Of a stretch of DNA of 64,000 bases, positions 11,560-20,875 are shown piece after piece. Each line of letters opens with the position of its first letter. Position 1 is the stretch's first letter. Source of the stretch: Calamus simplicifolius (taxonomy: Eukaryota > Streptophyta > Magnoliopsida > Arecales > Arecaceae); assembly GCA_900491605.1 (NCBI GenBank), contig UESW01004769.1:1-64000 (forward strand), in the 5' to 3' direction. The notes beneath the pieces are model-generated. The model was not told where the DNA came from. It saw only the letters and a list, made by a program, of their open reading frames with translations, and made no database searches. Position numbers and translations under genes: made by a program.

Positions 11560-11626
11560 TAAGAGAATACTGCTATCCAATTGGATCTGCCCAACCATCA
11601 TGCATTCAACTACCCTAAACAAATGC

Positions 11627-12924
11627 GGCCAGTTTTGAGATTAAGCCTCAAATTATCAACATGCTTCCTAAATTCACAAGAATTGAGGATGCCTACATTT
11701 TTATTAGAGAATTTAAGGAAGTATGTGATACTATAAGAATGCATGAACTTTCAGAAGATGCCAAAAAGTAGCTGTATAGTTTACCTACTCAATCAATCTT
11801 AACCTGGGAAGGTTTTGTTATAGTATTCTTGAGAAAATTCTTTTCACATCATAAAATAGCTAAGTTAAGAAACGAAATTGCCCAATTTCATCAATTAGGG
11901 GGAGAGCCTTTTTGAAAGTGTATAAACCGATTTAAGAATCTATTAAGCCAATGTCCTCACTATGGGATAGAGACTTGGAGGTTATGTCAAACCTTCTATG
12001 AAGGTCTAAACCTAAACTCTAGAACTATGCTCGAGTCAATATGTCAAGGCGACTTTATACAAAAACCACCAAATGAAGCCTGGCAGTTTCTAGAAGATTT
12101 AGCAGAAAAGAGCTTACAATGGAAGAAAACTAGAAATCTAAACCCACACCATCAAGAGGTGGTATGCACCAATGCTCTCTATCTATAGCTGAAGAAGCTA
12201 AGATGACATCTTTGATCGTAGGATAGAAGCCTTGGAAATTAAGGGATAGGCTTCGATAAATCATGTAAACCAAGTGGCTGCACCTATTTGCACCGGATGT
12301 AATGAGCTAAGACATATAGTAGAAGAGTGCCTTTACTTCATAACCCAAACTGAAAATAGTTGTGCACAGGCGAATGCAACCTATCAAAGAACAACCAACA
12401 ATTTCTATGCATCAACCTATAACCTAGGGTGGATGAGCTATCCAAACTTTGCCTGGTCACAAGGTTCTAGTGCAGGTGGTCCCAACTTTAACCAGCCTAA
12501 CCCAAGGCTCAATTCTATAGAAAATAACCCACTAGTCAATGAGAATGAAAAGAAATATAGTTCTCTAGACAAAGCCCTGGAAACCCTAGTTAAATTCCAA
12601 CCTGACAACAATGCCATGATAAATAACACCAATGCCACCCTGAATAACTTTATGCAAAACACAGGGCAACAACTATCTTCCAATACCCAGGCCATAGCTC
12701 GTTTGGAGATGCAGCTATGTCAATTAGCCACAACTATAAGTGAAAGAGAACGGGATAAGCTACCGAGTCTGCCCGAAGCTAACCCTATGAACCTAAACAT
12801 CCAAGGATCAAAACAAGGAGCCCAGATTAACCAACTAAGTGGCATTCATACATTAGGATTTGGAAAACAAATAGATAACCAGGTGGGTGCATTGAAGAGA
12901 AGAATTAGAAGTCCCACCACTTGA
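11627..12924 (+). pseudogene. Athila gag polyprotein, decayed
   Basis: The frame from 11627 reads FEIKPQ, INMLPKFTRIEDAYIFIREF and later HYGIETWRLCQTFYEGL, a retrotransposon gag capsid domain (PF03732 type). It is broken by stops at about 11769 and 11912. From 12274 an open 216-codon stretch carries a canonical zinc knuckle CX2CX4HX4C (CTGCNELRHIVEEC). The Athila block NLGWMSYPNFAWSQG follows. Gag would package the element RNA; this copy cannot make an intact protein. Confidence 0.8.
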
Positions 12925-12979
12925 ACAACTTATTGAGCTGGGTCAGCTCAAAACACCTGAAGCATCATAGTCTGATGTA

Positions 12980-13612
12980 ATGCCGAACCCACCAGTTGAG
13001 CCCATGCCAGTAGAAGATGAACCAAAAATTAGGGTTGTAGCATCATTCGCAAATAAACTTAAGCCCATCCAAAATTCAGCTCAATTTGATAAGATTTTGG
13101 AGGTCTTTAAGCAAGTTAAAATGAACATTCCCTTACTGGACATGATCCAACAAGTCCCAACCTATGCCAAATTCCTTAAGGATTTATGTACCAAAAAGAA
13201 GACCACTAATGTGCCCAAGAGAGCCTTTCTAGCAGCCAGTGTGAGCTCTTATCTATCAAACCATATGCCAATTAAATACAAAGATCCAGGGTCACCCACT
13301 ATTTTATGCATTATGGGGAACACCCTCATAAACAGGGCTCTATTAGACTTAGGAGCGAATATTAATATATTACTATACTCTGTATATGAGCAACTAGGGT
13401 TAAGAAAACTAAAGCCTATAGGAATGACCCTACAACTAGCAGATCACTCTTTGAAAATACCTAAGAGAATAATAGAGGATGTGTTGATCAAAGTTGGTGA
13501 CTTTATCTACCCAGTGGACTTTGTGATTTTAGAAACTGAACTAGTGACAAACCTAAAGAGCTACATCCCAATGATTGTAGGTGACCATTTTTTGCCACAG
13601 CTAATGCCTTAA
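12980..13612 (+). pseudogene. Athila aspartic protease region
   Basis: A 210-codon open frame contains the retroviral-type protease motif ALLDLGANINILLYSVY near residue 120, with DLGA in place of DSGA as is usual in Athila. The downstream LADHSLKIPKR and VDFVILETE match the second half of the fold. Upstream residues (FKQVKMNIPLLDMI) are the gag-protease linker. The frame is open but is cut off from gag and from a functional polymerase, so it is a relic rather than a working gene. Confidence 0.8.
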
Positions 13613-13839
13613 TTAATTGTCGAAATGGATTAATAAAAAATTCTTTGGGAATATGTCAATTAATCTTAATATTTTTAATCTTGCCAATATACATCATATG
13701 AGTGACTCAAATTATGTTCAAAATACTGTTTATGATCCAATTGACATTAGTGACGAAGAGGTTGACCTAGAAATCTGTATGAACCAAGATGGAGAGCAAA
13801 TTAATGAGGTTGCTACAATTGATAAAAAATCAAGATAAG

Positions 13840-14222
13840 AACCTTCAATTGAGCCACTAGAGAAAGTAACTGAACCATTACCTAAATCATCAATGAAGGA
13901 AGCACCCGAACTAGAACTGAAATCACTTCCCAAGCACCTCAAATATGCATGCCTAGGTCCATCAGAAACCCTGCCTATGATTATTTTAGCCGACCTAGAC
14001 TCCTCACAAGAAGAAAAACTACCGAATGTCATATGAGAAAATAAAGAAGCATTAGGATGGATCATAGCTAACATAAAGGGGATTAGCCCCTCGATCGTTC
14101 AAATTAGGATTCACTAGGGGAGAAAGCCAAGCCTATAAGAGACCCAAAATAAACTTAACCCAGCCATGAAGGAAGTAGTAAGGAAAGAGATCATCAAACT
14201 CTTTGACAACAGTAATCAGAGT
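13840..14222 (+). pseudogene. Athila reverse transcriptase, N-terminal stub
   Basis: The translation SLPKHLKYACLG, then EALGWIIANIKGISPSIVQ and MKEVVRKEIIKLFDNS, is the start of an Athila RT domain. It contains in-frame stops (near 14035 and 14114). The sequence then breaks off before any catalytic motif, so the palm and catalytic residues are deleted. Confidence 0.75.
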
Positions 14223-14805
14223 AAGCCCTGACGTTTGGCTGAAGATGTTAAACTTAGCGCTTTTTGGGAGGCAACCCAAAATTTTATTTTCTGACCTTTA
14301 TTTTAGTGATTCCTATTTTTAGGAATAAGAGACTGCTCTGCATGGTTAGTCTTAATATTACTCGAGGCATATCTCGTTCAGGTGGTATTTATCCTTGTTT
14401 TATTCTTTCTTACTCCATTGAGGATAATGTGAATTAAGTTGGGGGGTAAGAGAAACCTTTTTGAAAAATATTTTGAAAATACCTTAGCATTTTTTTTAAA
14501 ATGTCAAATTTTTTTATAAATCATGTGCCATGAAAGAAATTTTGAGCAAAAACGACTAGGAAAAGGTAAGAGAGTTAGAAAGTATTAGCTAATTACTGTA
14601 GCGAGCCAAGGAGTAGACTAGTTGGTCAGACTTTTAGCAGCTACTTAGGTCATCTAATGGCTATTAGCACTTTCATTGCACATGCACACTGACGAGTAAA
14701 CTAGGTATTAGTTGTAAGGTCAATTAGAGATTCAATTATTACTAAAAATTGGTAATTAATATACACCCCAATGAAAGAAACTTGAATTAAGAAAAGAACT
14801 ACTGC

Positions 14806-14843
<38 letters not shown>

Positions 14844-15301
14844 AAACATTGATTTTTCATCGAGTAATCGGGCACCTTCGCCTAATAAGCATTGTTATTT
14901 GCGTCAAAAAGTGGGCAGTGTAAAGATATCACTAAAAAAATAATAAAAAAATATTAGGCAATATGAAAGCTACCTCAGGTCATGTGCTTAATTTGAGGAT
15001 GTATAAAAATTGACCAAAGTAAGTAATAAGCGAAGATACCATTGTTCCTTACAAACTAGTACCAAATTGCTAAGTTAGCCATCACAAACACAAGTGATGT
15101 ACATCTATGGATGAACTCTAAGAAAGTTTCTGATAGTTCTGACTGCGAAGTTTACTTCAAAAACTCAATACTTAGTTAGTGATACTAGCTAGCTTCTTTT
15201 AACCTTAAGCCTAGATTTAATTTTGCAAAAGAGAATCTTAGTAACACATGATTTTATTTTAATTACATTGCTAACGAACTAGCAATGATTAAGTTGGGGG
15301 G
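14223..15301 (+). other. Athila 3' untranslated region with (AT)n tract
   Basis: No coding sequence. It includes the conserved leader word CGCTTTTTGGGAGGCAACCC (about 14258-14277), an internal purine-rich TTAAGTTGGGGGG copy near 14434, an (AT)n microsatellite at 14809-14839, and the polypurine tract before the 3' LTR. Confidence 0.6.
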
Positions 15302-16345
15302 TGTGATAAGTCTATTTATTATCTTATTTTAATCATTAAAATAAATATTAATTACTTTGAATTTATTAAGAATTGATACTTTTTATAGATGTTTGTAGAA
15401 AAGGAGCCTATAGATGAAAAAAGCTCAATTTTTGGAGTCCAACATGCATACAACACTCAAATCAGGACTCTGTTTGTCTGAAAAGGAAGGAAGAGATGAT
15501 ATCGCATGATTCTCGATGCAAACTAAGGCAGGTGATTTAGAACGGATGGCTGAGAAGTTTTCACGATATCTGAACGATCTTGAGCTCGATTGACTCCAAC
15601 TTTGACTGGAAGGAAGCCCTAGACAAACTCTATAAAAGAAGGACCTCAAGCAGTAGTCGAGAGAGGAGTTTTCTCTAAAGTTTTTTTTTTTTCTTTTATT
15701 TAGATCATTGTATTTAGGACTGAAAGAGAAAAATTATGGAGGAATGCTGGCGGTAGCAATGCGTGGCTAGATTCCTTCAACTTGGAATGATGATGAAGCC
15801 TGTAACCAGGTTCTATCTTTCTTTTTGTTCTTAATTTATATGCAATAAAAATTATACTCTTCTTTCATATATTTTTGAGGTATTTTTTGATCGAGGTTTT
15901 GATTTGGCATACATGGCCTATATGGTACGTGCCCAAGAGAGATAGATCGTAGTATGGTAGTTTAGACCTCTAATTTTATAAATAATTAGATAGTTTATAC
16001 TCTAAGTGGATGTGCCGTGATCTTCTGATACGGCCCATGCCTGACAAGCAATAAATTATTCTAATCCTAGATTTACAAAAATTATTGTTATTGCAGTATA
16101 AAAAAAAAGATAAAACCTGTGTGCATGATGGATTCAGATTCCTAGGTTACTTGTCATGCTGTCTTAATTTTATTAATTAATTAGTTATTATCTTTTAATA
16201 ACCACTATTCTAAATATAATCCTCTATAAATATTTTTTTTTTTTTTTTTGAAATAATTTCCTTGATCCCCAAGGATACGATCCCGATTCACCACTAGCTA
16301 TAGTAGTGAGTAGGTTTTGTTTTTGACCGCCAACGACAGTGATCA
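15302..16345 (+). repeat. 3' LTR of the Athila-type element
   Basis: Begins TGTGATAAGTCTATTTATTA right after the polypurine tract and ends CAGTGATCA. In the sampled stretch it differs from the 5' LTR at about one base in ten. Confidence 0.85.
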
Positions 16346-16469
16346 ATCTCCATCGGAATCTTCGGTTCCCGAAACTTTTTGCAGGCTTTCGAACGCGAGA
16401 AGCTTGCCGAAAGATCTCAGGCTCACTAGAGAAGGCGACCGAACGCTCACGGATGTTTGAGAAGGGTGA

Positions 16470-16900
16470 TCTGGCTACAACAGGTGTATTATTGACCTTT
16501 TGGGGCATGAAAAGCTTCTGGTTGAGGTGGAGAAATTCATTATAAAGATGCTTGTTGAACTTGATGAAGTTATTTGGTAGTCACTGCTTTTTTCATGTTG
16601 GATTAATGGAGATGTCAAAATTAGCAGAATATGCAGCTGAAAGATTTATGGAGCTAGAGCTGAAGAAATGTGGGGGACATGTCTTGCTTTCTAATGTATA
16701 TGCCATGGCATCAAGGTGGAGTGATGTGAACAAGGTTAGGAGAGCTATGTATGTTGAAAGCATACAGAAGCAATCTGAATGCTTCTTCATATATAGAAAT
16801 AAATGTAATGTGCATGTATTATTTGACAGAGATGCATCACATCATGAAACAGAAGTTCTACATGGGGTCCTTCTTTGGATTAATGTCCATCTAGTATCAC
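16470..16900 (+). pseudogene. PPR protein C-terminal (E/E+ domain) fragment
   Basis: Translation gives IDLLGHEKLLVEVEKFIIKM and then DEVIW, a stop, and SLLFSCWINGDVK. After a one-base shift it reads LAEYAAERFMELE, GGHVLLSNVYAMASRWSDV and NKVRRAMYVESIQKQSECF. These are the last PPR-like motif and the E/E+ extension of PLS-class pentatricopeptide repeat proteins, which bind and edit organellar RNA. The fragment lacks the upstream repeat tract. It has a stop and a frameshift, and starts next to the Athila 3' LTR, so it is a broken piece left by rearrangement or capture. Confidence 0.75.
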
Positions 16901-16999
16901 AAGCATGCATCGTATATTCATTGGATTCATTCTTTAATTCAGCAAAGAGAGAATGAATTAAATGAAAGGGCAGAATACACCTTTACGATCCATGATATC

Positions 17000-17873
17000 T
17001 TTTGTGAGTCAAGTTTTGGCTTTGAATTATTGATTGTCAAGCTATAGAAGGGTTTCTATAATCTCAGATGGATTTTTTTAGTAATCTGAAATTAAATAGC
17101 ATATAATGACTTACTTAGTTTATAACAATATCTAGAATTTCTAAACTCAATTGCGAAATTGTGTTTTCTATAATCTTAGATGGATTTCTTAAGTCATCTG
17201 AAATTAAATTACATATAATGACTTCCTCAGTTCATAGCAATATCTTGACATTCTAAACTCAATTGCAATATTGCCCACCAAAATTCTATGGTCTCAAGTT
17301 ATGTGATTTAGCATGCATCAACAGTCAAGTTCTTAAACATTTATTTGATGTTAGTTTAGGTTAGTAGGGGTTGCTTGCAAGGTCCGCAAAACTAGTACCA
17401 AAAATCATACAAATCTATTACTGGTTTGGCACAATACAGATCATATAACTTGGTACACAAAAAGTACTGGGATAGGGTGTCATACTTTTTTCACTCTTAG
17501 TTATAATATAACTAGAATTTGGATGGTACAAGTCAGCGTCAAGTGGTTCTACTCAATTTGAATTGGTTGGATTCATACCGAATTAAATCTCGATATTTTA
17601 TTAGTATAGAATGTCTAAAGCTTTTCTTCTAGGCAAAAATTGTTTCTTAATAATTCCTTAATTGTCTTGTAGGAAGAAATCAAACAATGATATAGCCTAC
17701 TAATACAAAACCTGTGAAAGAAGCTTCAGAATGTTCTACTTTCCATGTAACATTCAAGTAAAATTTGCTGATTATTGTTTTGGACTTTGGCTGGCAGTTC
17801 AAATAGAAATTTCAGCTTTAAGATTCAAAGATTGGTCTGACTCTGAGATGTTGATTGTCAAACAATCTTTTTG

Positions 17874-17908
<35 letters not shown>

Positions 17909-18239
17909 CACACATGCACGCATGGCTCATACACGCGTGCTGCCAGAAGGAGCCATCCTTGTGGTTATGCCATGTGTTTCATAGTGACTGTTAATTATGT
18001 CGAAGCAAGGTTTGACTCATTCTTAGGCGTTTGGCATTCTCCAAAGTTTGAAGCTTAGGTGGTGGCATTCCCTGTACATTTCTTGCAAAAAAAAAAAAAA
18101 AGGAGTAAGAAGGAAAAGAAAAAGTAATGAGATTATGATCTCAGATATCTGGGACCAGCTTAGAGAATCTGTTGGACTCATTCAAAATTTGATCATGCTT
18201 CCTTTTAACTCCTAGAAATGATGCTATTTCGTGGGACAA
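17000..18239. other. Intergenic sequence with local duplication and (CT)n
   Basis: No gene was found. A 112-bp imperfect tandem duplication lies at about 17055-17275 (AGATGGATTT recurs at 17066 and 17178). A (CT)n microsatellite occupies 17876-17905, and an A-run lies near 18090. Confidence 0.5.
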
Positions 18240-19338
18240 AGTTTAGGGAGATTTTCCTCCGGACCTTTGCCTACAATTTTTATGAATATTAGTTTATCGC
18301 TGGTAAAAATCTACATCCTTTCCTATGATTTTCACGAGGGAAAAGCTCTAGACCTTTATCTACGATTTTTATGAAAATAGTAGGGAAAGGCTATTGAGTT
18401 GTAATAATTTTTTCTTTCATTCTTAACTTTTTCCTACGATTTTCATAAAAATCATAGGGAAAGGCTGTACCTACGATCTTCGTTAAAATCGTAGGAAAAC
18501 CCTTTCCTTACGATTTTCATAAAAATCGTAGGAAAATGTTTAAAATGACAATTATTCCAGGAAAAGGTCTGCAGTCTTTTCCTACGATTTTTTGAAACTC
18601 GTAGGGAAAGGTTCTGGACATTTACCTTTTGTGAAAATCGTAGGGAAAGGATATTGAGCTGCAATATTTTTTTTTTTTCATTCTTAACTTTTCCCTATGA
18701 TTTTCGTGAAAATTGTAGGGAAAGGTTGTAAACCTTTACCTAAAATCATAGGGAAAACCCTTTCCCTACGATTATGAAAATCGTAGGGAAAGGTTTAGAA
18801 TGACAATTATTCCAGGGAAAGGTCTACAGTCTTTCCCTACAATTTTTGTGAAACTTGTAGGGAAATGCTCTAGACCTTTCCCTATGATTTTTGCGAAACG
18901 CGTAGGGAAAGACTTTTTCAAAAAAAAATTTGCGGGTTATTTTGCCTTCAAAAATTTGTTGATTAAAAAAAAAATCTTTCCCTATGATTTTTTGAAAATC
19001 GTAGGGAGAGGTCCAAAGTCTTTCCCTACGAGTTTCATAAAAATCATAGGGAAAGACTTTTTCAAAAAAATATTGATGGGTAATTTTGCATCCAAAAATT
19101 TGTTGATCAAGAAAAAGTCTTTCCCTACGATTTGGACCTTTCCCCTACGATTTTTTTAAAAATTGTAGGGAAAGGTCCAGGACCTTTCCCCTACGATTTT
19201 TTAGGTAAAGGCTCTAACCTTTTTACTATGGAATCTTTGCCTACGATTTTGAAAAATCGTAGGGAAAGATATCTTTTGCCTACGATTTTAAATTCGTAGG
19301 TGCGAAAATCGTAGGCAAAAGTCATTTTTCTTGTAGTG
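18240..19338 (-). mobile_element. CACTA (En/Spm) transposon end with palindromic subterminal repeats
   Basis: The right edge ends TTTTTCTTGTAGTG; read on the minus strand it begins CACTACAAGAAAA, the CACTA terminal sequence. Behind it, about 1 kb is filled with more than 20 copies of CCTACGATTTT and its complement. They are often paired into short hairpins (CCTACGATTTT...AAAATCGTAGG), as expected for transposase-binding subterminal repeats. No matching left terminus or transposase was found, so this is an isolated end or a deletion derivative. Confidence 0.75.
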
Positions 19339-19403
19339 AAAGTCAAGGTAAAACATCTTTGTTGAACAAGCTTAAGAAACTGAGAAATGGCCTTTAGTTT
19401 GAT

Positions 19404-19407
<4 letters not shown>

Positions 19408-19453
<46 letters not shown>
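19408..19453. repeat. (TA)n microsatellite
   Basis: Uninterrupted alternating TA of about 46 bp, directly before the first fold-back repeat. Confidence 0.9.
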
Positions 19454-19456
<3 letters not shown>

Positions 19457-19637
19457 TACATTCAAATGTAGCCAAGTGTAGGATTCGATCATCTTTCTTA
19501 CCTTGGATCTACACAAATCTCATAGCCACCCTACCTTTTTTACTTTTTTTCATTGTTAATATTTATGAATTGTGTGAATTCAAGGGTGAAGAAAGTGATC
19601 GGATCTAAGCTTGACTATATTCGAATGTAACCAAGTT
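19454..19637. repeat. Fold-back (MITE-like) repeat, copy 1
   Basis: The unit starts GACTACATTCAAATGTAGCC and ends with the imperfect inverted form around GACTATATTCGAATGTAACC. Between them GATTCGATCATC pairs with GTGATCGGATC. It is non-coding and has a related copy at 19670-19888. The superfamily is not identified. Confidence 0.6.
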
Positions 19638-19669
19638 TACACACACACATATATATATATAAAGGTAGA

Positions 19670-19888
19670 TATGCCTACATTCGAATGTAAGTCAAGTTCA
19701 GGATCTGATCATCGTAGTCAAGTTCAGGATCTAAACATCTTTCTCACCCTATGATTTACATGGATTCCGTAGCCACCCTGCCTTTTTCACTTTTTTTCAT
19801 ATTTAAAATTTATGAACTGTATGGATTCAAAAATAAAAAAGATGATTGAATTTAGGCTTAGCTATATTCGAATATAGCCAAGCCTATA
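19670..19888. repeat. Fold-back (MITE-like) repeat, copy 2
   Basis: Related to 19454-19637 over its whole length (ends CTACATTCGAATGTA and TATATTCGAATATA). It contains an extra internal duplication of GTCAAGTTCAGGATCT near 19700-19725. Confidence 0.6.
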
Positions 19889-19903
19889 CCTCTCTCTCTC
19901 TTT

Positions 19904-19993
19904 CTCAACTCAACTCAGCTAAGCCTTTTTCCAACTACATGGGGTCAGCTACATGAATATGCTTCTTCCACTTTGCTCTGTTCAGGACTAAGT

Positions 19994-19998
<5 letters not shown>
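19904..19998 (-). mobile_element. SINE 3' end with Angio-type domain
   Basis: On the minus strand: GAACAGAGCAAAGTGGAAGA, then GTAGCTGACCCCATGTAGTT, AAGGCTTAGCTGAG and a (TTGAG)n tail. This resembles the conserved 3' region shared by many angiosperm SINEs. The same tail occurs on the plus strand at 25421-25473. The 5' (tRNA-derived) head was not recognised. Confidence 0.55.

Positions 19999-20050
<52 letters not shown>
19998..20050. repeat. (TA)n microsatellite
   Basis: Uninterrupted alternating TA of about 52 bp upstream of the SINE (minus orientation). Confidence 0.9.
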
Positions 20051-20051
<1 letters not shown>

Positions 20052-20875
20052 TATCACAAGCGCAAATAAAAAAGAACATGGCCTTATTATTGTTGATTTG
20101 AATTTATGGAGAACATCTAACCCAATCTAATGAGGACCTTATTAAAAAAGGTTCTTTTTGTGGAAGCTAATATTCTTTCTTTTATCACTATGTTTTGTTG
20201 AATTCTTGGAACATAAAAATTGATGGTGGATTGTAGCAATAGCATATTATCAATCAACAAAGAGGTAAAGTGAATAGTCAACAAAATTCAGGCTAACTAT
20301 GAGGTCCTCGATGCCATAGATAAGAGGATTTCAAAAGCTTCAAGTAAATAAAGATGTAAATGATGTAAACTTCTTAAAGCAACAGTATTGGACAACTGTT
20401 CAAAATATATTTTAGTGAACATTGAATAAGAAGGTAACTGATATGATTCCCACAGTATCAACTAAGCAGCTAATCGCATTCAAAAGATTGAACAACAATA
20501 AGGAAAAAATTAACAAAAACAATCCAAAGACTAGTTTCTAGTTCGGGTGTGTCTGTATGAATTCTCAAAGCCATGATCTTGAATAATAGCTCTTCTGAGC
20601 TGCCTCCTCATTACCACTTGCAAGTTGCTTCCTGAATCAATTTCTCCATACGATGCTGCATGTTCTCACAAAGTTTTCTGCTTCTGTGAGAGTTCAGATT
20701 CAAATTTCCCCTTATTCATACCCATATCCAGGTGATTTATAGTAAGTATAACTCTTTTTTTGCTTCACGCCATATCACTAGTTCTTGGCAACTCCCAACA
20801 AATATTATGGTTGACAAGTTACCTGATTGAAAGGTGATCTACAGCTGTCTCCAGATGTCAGCTAGATCTCATATG
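20051..20875. other. 3' flank of the potassium transporter gene
   Basis: No separate gene. Being just beyond the stop codon of the minus-strand HAK gene, the part near 20500-20875 probably holds its 3' UTR. No convincing polyadenylation signal was picked out. Confidence 0.4.

Larger units (their letters stand above)
9030..16345 (+). mobile_element. Defective Athila-type gypsy retrotransposon
   Basis: LTRs at about 9030-10110 and 15302-16345 flank gag and protease sequence in the order and style of Athila elements. The primer site TGGTGCCATTGTTGAAGA (10116-10133) is the Athila tRNA-Asp site with several C-to-T and G-to-A changes. The polypurine tract AAGTTGGGGGG sits directly before the 3' LTR, which starts TGTGATAAG. 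Most of reverse transcriptase, all RNase H and integrase are deleted: the frame jumps near 14215 from the start of RT to the conserved 3' leader with CGCTTTTTGGGAGGCAACCC. The first four bases of the 5' LTR look altered, and no clear 5-bp target duplication was found. Confidence 0.85.

Noticed and set aside
18240..19338. Possible CRISPR-like or bacterial palindromic repeats
   Set aside because: Spacing is irregular, the words occur in both orientations, and the CACTA terminus explains the array.
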